Source: Gonocerus acuteangulatus (lineage: Eukaryota; Arthropoda; Insecta; Hemiptera; Coreidae). Taken from it: a stretch of 64,000 nucleotides of DNA. Below, one piece after another: positions 34,623 to 44,635 of this stretch. The translations under genes and the position numbers were made by a program. Each line of letters opens with the position of its first letter. The first letter of the stretch is position 1. The notes beneath the pieces were generated by a model, which was given only the letters and a program-made list of their open reading frames with translations, had not been told where the DNA came from and did not search any database. The DNA lies in assembly GCA_946811695.1 (NCBI GenBank), contig OX328126.1:1886771-1950770 (forward strand), written 5' to 3'.

Positions 34623-34626
34623 TGAG

Positions 34627-34719
34627 ATGGAATCCACAGCTCAAGCCTCTCCTGAACAAAGGTTTCAAACATCCCGATCTGGCAGAAGTATAAAAAAACC
34701 AGAGAAACTCAATCTGTAA
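34627..34719 (+). pseudogene. pol: pol C-terminal tail after the integrase deletion
   Basis: A 30-codon remnant ending in SRSGRSIKKPEKLNL then stop. The S/T-R-S-G-R-x-x-K/R-x-P-x-x-L ending is typical of Ty3/gypsy integrase C-termini. It follows directly on the zinc-finger start, so roughly 1 kb of integrase coding (inferred from family length) was deleted between about 34600 and 34626. Confidence 0.75.
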
Positions 34720-34883
34720 CACACATTGGTATTATGACCCAGAGCTATTGTAGGTTATTTTTTGTAAATTATTAATGAAGTATTTAAATTTAATTTTTGT
34801 ATTTGTAGGATTTTTTATTGATATGTTTTATTCTTTTCACTTTGATTTTATGGGAAATTGTCTTTTATTTATTTTATTAGCTC

Positions 34884-34893
34884 AGGAAAAGGG
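34884..34893 (+). promoter_or_regulatory. polypurine tract
   Basis: AGGAAAAGGG lies directly before the TG of the 3' LTR, the expected position for plus-strand priming. The 160 bp between pol and here are AT-rich and non-coding. Confidence 0.8.
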
Positions 34894-35043
34894 TGTAATA
34901 TATGACGTCATACCTGAGTCTATAGCTCTTTGGGCCATGTTTCATATCCAACCGCCTAATGTAAAATAAAGGTTGTTGTGTTAAATCCTGCATCAAGTGT
35001 GATTCACTCTTCCTTTGCCCCATGATAATTTAATAATAATACA
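34894..35043 (+). repeat. 3' LTR of the gypsy element (150 bp)
   Basis: TGTAATATATGACGTCATAC ... AATTTAATAATAATACA, with a single copy of the 24-bp segment that is tripled in the 5' LTR. A few substitutions against the 5' LTR (for example TATCCAACC versus TATCTAACC) imply some age. Confidence 0.93.
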
Positions 35044-35074
35044 GTTTCTGCTTGGTATACATACCTTCTTCAGG
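35044..35074 (-). ncRNA. degenerate hammerhead half, split by the gypsy element
   Basis: On the minus strand: CCTGAAGAAGGTATGTATAC then CAAGCAGAAAC. It lines up with the young pLTR hammerhead (CCTGAAGATGGCTTGTATAG then CAAGCCGAAAC). CTGAAGA is 35073-35067; GAAAC is the complement of the GTTTC target duplication. Its continuation (TTTGG, the palindrome, TTGAACG) lies across the gypsy element at 27275-27225. Stem II pairing is altered, so activity is doubtful. Confidence 0.7.
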
Positions 35075-38000
35075 ACTATGAAGGAGAGGGAGAAATGTCC
35101 AGTTCCAAGGAGGCTTGGTATTCATACCTTCTTCAGGACTATGAAGGAGAGGGAGAACTGTCCAGTTCCAAGGAGGCTTGGTATACATACCTTCTTCAGG
35201 ACTATGAAGGAGAGGGAGAAATGTCCAGTTCCAAGGAGGCTTGGTATTCATACCTTCTTCAGGACTATGAAGGAGAGGGAGAACTGTCCAGTTCCAAGGA
35301 GGCTTGGTATACATACTTTCTTCAGGACTATGAAGGAGAGGGAGAACTGTCCAGTTCCAAGGAGGCTTGGTATACATACCTTCTTCAGGACTATGAAGGA
35401 GAGGGAGAACTGTCCAGTTCCAAGGAGGCTTGGTATACATACTTTCTTCAGGACTATGAAGGAGAGGGAGAACTGTCCAGTTCCAAGGAGGCTTGGTATA
35501 CATACCTTCTTCAGGACTATGAAGGAGAGGGAGAAATGTCCAGTTCCAAGGAGGCTTGGTATTCATACCTTCTTCAGGACTATGAAGGAGAGGGAGAACT
35601 GTCCAGTTCCAAGGAGGCTTGGTATACATACCTTCTTCAGGACTATGAAGGAGAGGGAGAACTGTCCAGTTCCAACGAGGCTTGGTATACATACCTTCTT
35701 CAGGACTATGAAGGAGAGGGAGAAATGTCCAGTTCCAAGGAGGCTTGGTATACATACCTTCTTCAGGACTATGAAGGAGAGGGAGAACTGTCCAGTTCCA
35801 AGGAGGCTTGGTATACATACCTTCTTCAGGACTATGAAGGAGAGGGAGAACTGTCCAGTTCCAAGGAGGCTTGGTATTCATACCTTCTTCAGGACTATGA
35901 AGGAGAGGGAGAACTGTCCAGTTCCAAGGAGGCTTGGTATACATACCTTCTTCAGGACTATGAAGGAGAGGGAGAACTGTCCAGTTCCAAGGAGGCTTGG
36001 TATTCATACCTTCTTCAGGACTATGAAGGAGAGGGAGAACTGTCCAGTTCCAAGGAGGCTTGGTATACATACCTTCTTCAGGACTATGAAGGAGAGGGAG
36101 AACTGTCCAGTTCCAAGGAGGCTTGGTATTCATACCTTCTTCAGGACTATGAAGGAGAGGGAGAACTGTCCAGTTCCAACGAGGCTTGGTATACATACCT
36201 TCTTCAGGACTATGAAGGAGAGGGAGAAATGTCCAGTTCCAAGGAGGCTTGGTATACATACCTTCTTCAGGACTATGAAGGAGAGGGAGAACTGTCCAGT
36301 TCCAAGGAGGCTTGGTATTCATACCTTCTTCAGGACTATGAAGGAGAGGGAGAACTGTCCAGTTCCAACGAGGCTTGGTATACATACCTTCTTCAGGACT
36401 ATGAAGGAGAGGGAGAAATGTCCAGTTCCAAGGAGGCTTGGTATTCATACCTTCTTCAGGACTATGAAGGAGAGGGAGAACTGTCCAGTTCCAAGGAGGC
36501 TTGGTATACATACCTTCTTCAGGACTATGAAGGAGAGGGAGAACTGTCCAGTTCCAAGGAGGCTTGGTATACATACCTTCTTCAGGACTATGAAGGAGAG
36601 GGAGAACTGTCCAGTTCCAAGGAGGCTTGGTATACATACCTTCTTCAGGACTATGAAGGAGAGGGAGAACTGTCCAGTTCCAAGGAGGCTTGGTATTCAT
36701 ACCTTCTTCAGGACTATGAAGGAGAGGGAGAACTGTCCAGTTCCAACGAGGCTTGGTATACATACCTTCTTCAGGACTATGAAGGAGAGGGAGAACTGTC
36801 CAGTTCCAAGGAGGCTTGGTATTCATACCTTCTTCAGGACTATGAAGGAGAGGGAGAACTGTCCAGTTCCAACGAGGCTTGGTATACATACCTTCTTCAG
36901 GACTATGAAGGAGAGGGAGAAATGTCCAGTTCCAAGGAGGCTTGGTATTCATACCTTCTTCAGGACTATGAAGGAGAGGGAGAAATGTCCAGTTCCAAGG
37001 AGGCTTGGTATTCATACCTTCTTCAGGACTATGAAGGAGAGGGAGAACTGTCCAGTTCCAAGGAGGCTTGGTATACATACCTTCTTCAGGACTATGAAGG
37101 AGAGGGAGAACTGTCCAGTTCCAAGGAGGCTTGGTATTCATACCTTCTTCAGGACTATGAAGGAGAGGGAGAACTGTCCAGTTCCAAGGAGGCTTGGTAT
37201 TCATACCTTCTTCAGGACTATGAAGGAGAGGGAGAACTGTCCAGTTCCAAGGAGGCTTGGTATACATACCTTCTTCAGGACTATGAAGGAGAGGGAGAAC
37301 TGTCCAGTGCCAAGGAGGCTTGGTATACATACTTTCTTCAGGACTATGAAGGAGAGGGAGAACTGTCCAGTTCCAAGGAGGCTTGGTATACATACCTTCT
37401 TCAGGACTATGAAGGAGAGGGAGAACTGTCCAGTTCCAAGGAGGCTTGGTATACATACCTTCTTCAGGACTATGAAGGAGAGGGAGAACTGTCCAGTTCC
37501 AAGGAGGCTTGGTATACATACCTTCTTCAGGACTATGAAGGAGAGGGAGGACTGTCCAGTTCCAAGGAGGCTTGGTATACATACCTTCTTCAGGACTATG
37601 AAGGAGAGGGAGAACTGTCCAGTTCCAAGGAGGCTTGGTATACATACCTTCTTCAGGACTATGAAGGAGAGGGAGAACTGTCCAGTTCCAAGGAGGCTTG
37701 GTATTCATACCTTCTTCAGGACTATGAAGGAGAGGGAGAACTGTCCAGTTCCAAGGAGGCTTGGTATTCATACCTTCTTCAGGACTATGAAGGAGAGGGA
37801 GAACTGTCCAGTTCCAAGGAGGCTTGGTATACATACCTTCTTCAGGACTATGAAGGAGAGGGAGAACTGTCCAGTGCCAAGGAGGCTTGGTATACATACT
37901 TTCTTCAGGACTATGAAGGAGAGGGAGAACTGTCCAGTTCCAAGGAGGCTTGGTATACATACCTTCTTCAGGACTATGAAGGAGAGGGAGAACTGTCCAG

Positions 38001-38206
38001 TTCCAAGGAGGCTTGGTATACATACCTTCTTCAGGACTATGAAGGAGAGGGAGAACTGTCCAGTTCCAAGGAGGCTTGGTATACATACCTTCTTCAGGAC
38101 TATGAAGGAGAGGGAGGACTGTCCAGTTCCAAGGAGGCTTGGTATACATACCTTCTTCAGGACTATGAAGGAGAGGGAGAACTGTCCAGTTCCAAGGAGG
38201 CTTCAT
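35044..38206. repeat. 63-bp satellite array, about 50 copies, hammerhead-derived
   Basis: Unit GGAGGCTTGGTATACATACC, then TTCTTCAGGACTATGAAGGA, then 23 bp. On the minus strand each unit carries CTGAAGA and the GGTATGTATACC hairpin of the adjoining Penelope hammerhead, but not GAAAC. The variant pair GTCCAGTGCC (37301 and 37868) and GGGAGGACTG (37546 and 38113) repeat 567 bp apart: a 9-mer block duplicated. Since 63 = 21 codons, two plus frames and one minus frame stay open for over 1000 codons (35015-38212, 35095-38358, 35030-38206 minus). These are not believable genes. Confidence 0.95.
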
Positions 38207-38603
38207 TTCTAAGGTCTAGAAGGATATTCCACTATCCTGGTGTTATTTTAACTATAAAATGTAGTTTTATTGAATACAAAACCTTCTTCTTCTCTATTTG
38301 TCATGCTTTGGTTTGGTTGTTGAAACACAGGTATTCTAGAATTATATTAGAAACGTAACTCCTAAGAGACCACTTACAACATGCTATACTTCGGGAATTG
38401 TATAAAGGAGAAAATGCTCCTTCAACTTATCGAAACCTTTCTGCAGTTATCAACATTCATTAAGCTGTAGTAACATGAATTGAGTGGATCAAGTGAAAAA
38501 CGAGCTTAAAACAAAAGGACTTTTTCAGAAAAGGCGTTCGAACTTTTTTCAACTTGGCAAAATGTTATACTACGAGAAATTAAATACATTTTAGAGTGGA
38601 CGA

Positions 38604-38708
38604 GTGTCCCCGAATTTCTTCCTAGCAAGGAAAGATTCTTAGGGTGTCCATAGAACCTTCACCCAACCCCTGGGAGTGATGAGGAGGTATCAAGCGAATG
38701 AGACATGA
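38604..38708 (+). repeat. dispersed repeat with dinucleotide tail, copy 2
   Basis: Near-identical reverse complement of 17661-17765 (GTGTCCCCGAATTTCTTCCT ... AAGCGAATGAGACATGAG), again ending in a GA tract on the same side. Confidence 0.8.
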
Positions 38709-38710
38709 GT

Positions 38711-38749
38711 GTGAGAGAGAGAGAGAGAGAGAGAGTGAGAGTGAGAGAC

Positions 38750-38800
<51 letters not shown>
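38711..38800. repeat. (GA)n microsatellite, interrupted
   Basis: GAGAGA tract broken by GTGAGAGTGAG and GACAGAGACAG. Confidence 0.95.
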
Positions 38801-39235
38801 CGAGACTTGAATAGAGGAATCTAGAAAGAAGATAGATTTTCTAACTACAGTTAAACCATCAGAGTTTCTCCCTCTAGATGTCTGAGAGATCGAAAACCTT
38901 ACAGTTTTTCCCTGCCCCCCCCTTCCCCCCCCCTATTCTACAATTCCTACACGCGCCCCCTATAAGTTAGTCTGGAATTAATCCCCTCCTTCAAGGCACC
39001 TGCTCCTTTGTTCCACTTTCTAACAGGAAAATCCTCAACCTTTTCAGTAGTAAACCATCTTATTCCAGGATGTTTTATCATCAAGGATTGTAAAGAGCTT
39101 CGGCTCTCTTCGTTTACTTACAAGTGGATAGTCGATTCACATCTATCAAGGTCTTTTTCTACCACCACTTTTATCTCTGAATATTTTTATGTATATGAAC
39201 TTAAAATGATATTGTGAAGAAAACCATCGACCAAA

Positions 39236-39370
39236 ATTTCCAACCTGGTTTGCAAAAAGCAATGCGTTATTTCCAACCTGGTTGCAAACAGCAATGCGTT
39301 ATTTCCAACCTGGTTTGCAAACAGCAATGCGTTATTTCCAACCTGGTTTGCAAACAGCAATGCGTTATTG
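39236..39370. repeat. 33-bp tandem repeat, 4 copies
   Basis: ATTTCCAACCTGGTTTGCAA plus ACAGCAATGCGTT. The first copy reads CAAAAAGC and the second has lost a T in GGTTTGC. The array is small, perhaps nascent. Confidence 0.92.
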
Positions 39371-39637
39371 GCACAGTTTTTCACGACATTCAAAATAGTC
39401 TACGAAAAATTATGTTATGAATATGCATTTATTTATTTGTTAGGTCTAAATGGAAACGATAATTTTAAACATAATTATAATATTAATAAACTAATCAGAA
39501 TAGGAAGTTATCACATGAAGAAATGTAAAAATTACTAATAAATAATTAACAAATTTAAATAAAAACAAGAAAAGAAAAAACTGACAAAAAATAATGAAGT
39601 AGAGTTGTATTTTTAATTTTTAGGAGAAATGGTTGTT
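39371..39637. other. AT-rich spacer
   Basis: Nothing recognised. Confidence 0.5.
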
Positions 39638-40742
39638 TTATTATGGTAAAGAAGTAAACCTCTTTATTAATATCCACATATGTAGGTATATTATGGTAAA
39701 GAAGTAAACCTCTTTATTAATATCCACATATGTAGGTATATTATGGTAAAGAAGTAAACCTCTTTATTAATATCCACATATGTAGGTATATTATGGTAAA
39801 GAAGTAAACCTCTTTATTAATATCCACATATGTAGGTATATTATGGTAAAGAAGTAAACCTCTTTATTAATATCCACATATGTAGGTATATTATGGTAAA
39901 GAAGTAAACCTCTTTATTAATATCCACATATGTAGGTATATTATGGTAAAGAAGAAAACCTCTTTATTAATATCCACATATGTAGGTATATTATGGTAAA
40001 GAAGTAAACCTCTTTATTAATATCCACAAATGTAGGTATATTATGGTAAAGAAGTAAACCTCTTTATTAATATCCACATATGTAGGTATATTATGGTAAA
40101 GAAGTAAACCTCTTTATTAATATCCACATATGTAGGTATATTATGGTAAAGAAGTAAACCTCTTTATTAATATCCACATATGTAGGTATATTATGGTAAA
40201 GAAGTAAACCTCTTTATTAATATCCACAAATGTAGGTATATTATGGTAAAGAAGTAAACCTCTTTATTAATATCCACATATGTAGGTATATTATGGTAAA
40301 GAAGTAAACCTCTTTATTAATATCCACATATGTAGGTATATTATGGTAAAGAAGTAAACCTCTTTATTAATATCCACATATGTAGGTATATTATGGTAAA
40401 GAAGTAAACCTCTTTATTAATATCCACATATGTAGGTATATTATGGTAAAGAAGTAAACCTCTTTATTAATATCCACATATGTAGGTATATTATGGTAAA
40501 GAAGTAAACCTCTTTATTAATATCCACATATGTAGGTATATTATGGTAAAGAAGTAAACCTCTTTATTAATATCCACATATGTAGGTATATTATGGTAAA
40601 GAAGTAAACCTCTTTATTAATATCCACATATGTAGGTATATTATGGTAAAGAAGTAAACCTCTTTATTAATATCCACATATGTAGGTATATTATGGTAAA
40701 GAAGTAAACCTCTTTATTAATATCCACATATGTAGGTATATT
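39638..40742. repeat. 50-bp tandem array, about 22 copies
   Basis: Unit TATTATGGTAAAGAAGTAAA plus 30 bp (ends ACATATGTAGG). The most homogeneous array of the window: I see only ACAAATG (near 40028 and 40228, 200 bp or four monomers apart) and one GAAGAAAACC variant. Near-identity implies very recent expansion or an assembly artefact. Confidence 0.96.
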
Positions 40743-40850
40743 TATAATTACATGCGAGTAATTGTATTGTTATATTATCTTTATTTTATTAAAATAAAAC
40801 TTATTTATATTTCTTCAGCAACATATTTAATTATGTGTTAACCTAAAGCA

Positions 40851-41801
40851 ATTTATTCCTGTTTCTTGGTTTTTATCAATATTTGAATTACGTATTGCTA
40901 TGATATGTTTTGTTTTTTGTATGTAGTTAATCTATTCATCCGAAATGTACAGATCTAGTTTATTTCTGTTTCTTGGTTATTATCAATATTTGAATTACGT
41001 ATTGCTATGATATGTTTTGTTTTTAAGTAGTTAATCTATTCATCCGAAATGTACAGATCTAGTTTATTTCTGTTTCTTGGTTATTATCAATATTTGAATT
41101 ACGTATTGCTATGATATGTTTTGTTTTTAAGTAGTTAATCTATTCATCCGAAATGTACAGATCTAGTTTATTTCTGTTTCTTGGTTATTATCAATATTTG
41201 AATTACGTATTGCTATGATATGTTTTGTTTTTTGTATGTAGTTAATCTATTCATCCGAAATGTACAGATCTAGTTTATTTCTGTTTCTTGGTTATTATCA
41301 ATATTTGAATTACGTATTGCTATGATATGTTTTGTTTTTAAGTAGTTAATCTATTCATCCGAAATGTACAGATCTAGTTTATTTCTGTTTCTTGGTTATT
41401 ATCAATATTTGAATTACGTACTGCTATGATATGTTTTGTTTTTAAGTAGTTAATCTATTCATCCGAAATGTAAAGATCTAGTTTATTTCTGTTTCTTGGT
41501 TATTATCAATATTTGAATTACGTACTGCTATGATATGTTTTGTTTTTAAGTAGTTAATCTATTCATCCGAAATGTACAGATCTAGTTTATTTCTGTTTCT
41601 TGGTTATTATCAATATTTGAATTACGTACTGCTATGATATGTTTTGTTTTTAAGTAGTTAATCTATTCATCCGAAATGTACAGATCTAGTTTATTTCTGT
41701 TTCTTGGTTATTATCAATATTTGAATTACGTACTGCTATGATATGTTTTGTTTTTAAGTAGTTAATCTATTCATCCGAAATGTACAGATCTAGTTTATTT
41801 C
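40851..41801. repeat. 104/108-bp tandem array, about 9 copies
   Basis: Unit TTTATTTCTGTTTCTTGGTT ... ATGTACAGATCTAG. Two units have TTTTTTGTATGTAG where the others have TTTTTAAGTAG (+4 bp). A GTATTGC to GTACTGC change marks the second half. Confidence 0.95.
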
Positions 41802-42096
41802 CTCTTATAAAATCCTGGGTAAGAGATTTTTGTTTTCACTTGAAGTAAAAGTCTTGCTAATTGCTGAAATGACAGACCACACAATAGTTAGATTCTGTGG
41901 TAAGAAAGATCTGCCAGGACTCTGAGACTAGCCAAGAACCAACCCTTGCTAAATAAATGCTAAGTAAATTAGGGACCAAAGCGGACTGTATCCGTTGAAT
42001 ATTCCAAGGAGAGTCCCTAGAACCCAGGATTTAAAAACACTATTGGTCTTGGGTCTTGCTTTCTTTGGACGTTCCTTAATGACTGCTCGCTGCAGA
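41802..42096. other. single-copy-looking spacer
   Basis: Nothing recognised in about 295 bp. Confidence 0.5.
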
Positions 42097-43199
42097 CACA
42101 CACATGTGTCGATGAGTACTTACTTTAGTCACTTACATATATGCACGTGTGTCGATGAGTACTTACTTTAGTCACTTACATATATACACATGTGTCGATG
42201 AGTACTTACTTTAGTCACTTACATATATGCACATGTGTCGATGAGTACTTACTTTAGTCACTTACATATATACACATGTGTCGATGAGTACTTACTTTAG
42301 TCACTTACATATATACACATGTGTCGATGAGTACTTACTTTAGTCACTTACATATATGCACATGTGTCGATGAGTACTTACTTTATTCACTTACATATAT
42401 GCACATGTTTCGATGAGTACTTACTTTAGTCACTTACATATATGCACATGTGTCGATGAGTACTTACTTTAGTCACTTACATATATGCACATGTGTCGAT
42501 GAGTACTTACTTTAGTCACTTACATATTTGCACATGTGTCGATGAGTACTTACTTTAGGCACTTACATATATGCACATGTGTCGATGAGTACTTACTTTA
42601 GTCACTTACATATATGCACATGTGTCGATGAGTACTTACTTTAGTCACTTACATATATGCACATGTGTCGATGAGTACTTACTTTAGTCACTTACATATA
42701 TGCACATGTGTCGATGAGTACTTACTTTAGTCACTTACATATTTGCACATGTGTCGATGAGTACTTACTTTAGTCACTTACATATTTGCACATGTGTCGA
42801 TGAGTACTTACTTTAGTCACTTACATATATGCACATGTGTCGATGAGTACTTACTTTAGTCACTTACATATATGCACATGTGTCGATGAGTACTTACTTT
42901 AGTCACTTACATATATACACATGTGTCGATGAGTACTTCATTCAGGCACTTACATATATGCACATGTGTCGATAAGTACTTACTTTAGGTCACTTTCATA
43001 TATGCACATGTGTCGATGAGTACTTACTTTAGTCACTTACATATATGCACATGTGTCGATGAGTACTTACTTTAGTCACTTACATATATGCACATGTGTC
43101 GATGAGTACTTACTTTAGTCACTTACATATATACACATGTGTCGATGAGTACTTACTTTAGTCACTTACATATATACACATGTGTCGATGAGTACTTAC
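42097..43199. repeat. 43-bp tandem array (CACATGTGTCGATGAGTACT)
   Basis: About 25.5 copies, ending ACTTACATATATG. Unrelated in sequence to the 43-bp array at 9.0 kb despite equal length. Two aberrant copies near 42940-42990 (TTCATTCAGG, TTTAGGTCACTTTC) carry small changes. Confidence 0.96.
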
Positions 43200-43346
43200 A
43201 AGGGGAGTATACAGCGATGGGGTCACCAATTTGGACCAATTTTTTTCTGGTGATTCTACATCGAAAAATAGTCGACACGTGTTTACAATGTGTTACATTA
43301 TGGCCTTTATCGACCGTCCAAGTTTGGTTTGAATCGGGTAAATATT

Positions 43347-43774
43347 ATTTGAAATATGGCCGGATTGATGAATTCTTAACAAAACTTTAAGGATCCCCCC
43401 TTAGGAAAATTTAAAATACTTTTTTTTTTATTTTTGTAATATTCCCAAAATTTGAATTTAGGGTTTTTTCAATGTGCTAAAAACGAATCTGACATCCGTT
43501 TTTAAATCAAAAATTGTTTTACATTCTCGAATCTATAGAAGTTATTATTCTGCCAAAATACTCCATATACCTACATTTAAAAAGTTATCGATTATAAAAA
43601 AAAATGTTATTTAAAAACGGATGTCAGATTCGTTTTTAGCACATTGAAAACCCCCTAAATTCAAATTTTTGGGAATATTACACAAATTTAAAAAAAAAAT
43701 TATTTTAAATTTCGCTAAGGGGGACCCTTAAAATTTTGTTAAAGATTCATCAATCCGGCCATATTTCAAAGAAA
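43347..43774. repeat. long inverted repeat (foldback, about 160-bp arms, 101-bp loop)
   Basis: 43347-43507 (GAAATATGGCCGGATTGATG ... AAACGAATCTGACATCCG) is the imperfect reverse complement of 43609-43774. The innermost 30 bp match perfectly. Arms are AT-rich with homopolymer length differences. Inference: a foldback or MITE-type element whose transcript would form a hairpin about 160 bp long. No target duplication identified. Confidence 0.88.
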
Positions 43775-44635
43775 TTTCTTTTTTTTGAACATGAGTATAT
43801 GGAAATTTCTGGTTTCGTGCTTTACGAGGGGTTTTTCTTGTTTTCAGTTTTCAAGTGTCGTCGCGACACTAAGCGAACTAAATAGATAAAAACTAAAACT
43901 TTCCTAAAAGATGAAACCACCAGCGGTACAGGAATGGAAAATCTACTATAGTTGCAATTCAGTTAGGAATCATTTATGTCTAACAACAAAAAATTATTTT
44001 TCAGTTTACCTATTCTAATTTATTGAAAAATTCATTTTTTCTCTATAAGTAATTGCCAAAGTAACAAGCAATAAAAATCTAAGGGAAATAGACAACAAAG
44101 TTTGTTTAAATTAACGGAACCAACAACTTATTTCTTCGAATATGATCAACTCTTCGAAAATTGTTTCAGAAACAAAGATTTTGTAGTAGATTTATGAAGC
44201 TTTCGAATGGTTAGTGTCTTTATACCATGAATCCCCACCTGTTTTTAGGGATAGTTACGAAAATACTAAAACTGCTCATGTCTGTTCATAAATTGTGTTT
44301 TTCGAATTCTACCATAAATCAAAACCTAACCATAACTTAAGGATCTTAGTTTAGGTTAATGTCAAACCTCTGAAAGAAGTTTCAATTGAATCAATCGTTC
44401 TGAATATCCAATATGAAAATTAGCTGGGAAAAGGTAATTGTATGAACCCTTCTCGTAAACGGTTACAGATATCGCTTTAAAAATCGTTTCATATGTTTTC
44501 CTACCCATAAAAGGGTACATTCAACCATACTAAATCGAAAATAGTAAGCATTACGATTATTTTGGCGGAGTTTTTGCCATTTTTGTAGAGAATTTAATAT
44601 GCTTCCGAATAGATGCAGGTGCTTTACGATTCAGC
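43775..44635. other. AT-rich spacer, nothing recognised
   Basis: No frame or motif found. AAAATAGTAAGCATTACGAT near 44538 is echoed as AAAATAGTAAGCACTACGAT near 50902 on the far side of the 92-bp array. Confidence 0.45.

Larger units (their letters stand above)
27281..35043 (+). mobile_element. Ty3/gypsy LTR retrotransposon (Mag-like), interrupted and degenerate
   Basis: Complete boundaries: 5' LTR 27281-27478 and 3' LTR 34894-35043, both TG...CA, flanked by the 5-bp duplication GTTTC (27276-27280 and 35044-35048). Inside are a primer-binding site next to the 5' LTR, gag with two zinc knuckles, protease, RT, RNase H, the start of integrase and a polypurine tract. A 3990-bp Penelope-like element sits in gag; without it the element is about 3.8 kb. 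The integrase core is deleted, pol carries frameshifts, and two catalytic motifs look altered. It cannot be autonomous. The knuckle spacing and the GKEMFMADMLSR motif suggest the Mag/C-clade of invertebrate Ty3/gypsy (family knowledge). Confidence 0.93.
38207..39235. other. spacer with dispersed repeat, microsatellite and poly(C)
   Basis: 38240-38275 (ACTATAAAATGTAGTTTTAT then TGAATAC) is an inverted match to 27225-27262 and resembles the pLTR end in plus orientation. It may be another Penelope scrap. The repeats at 38604 and 38711 are listed. C-rich runs lie at 38915-38933. A 69-codon frame at 39008-39217 has no recognisable product. Confidence 0.5.

Noticed and set aside
35030..38358. Three overlapping frames of over 1000 codons as genes
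   Set aside because: They are the same 63-bp satellite read in different frames on both strands. No non-repeat coding sequence, start context or domain is present.
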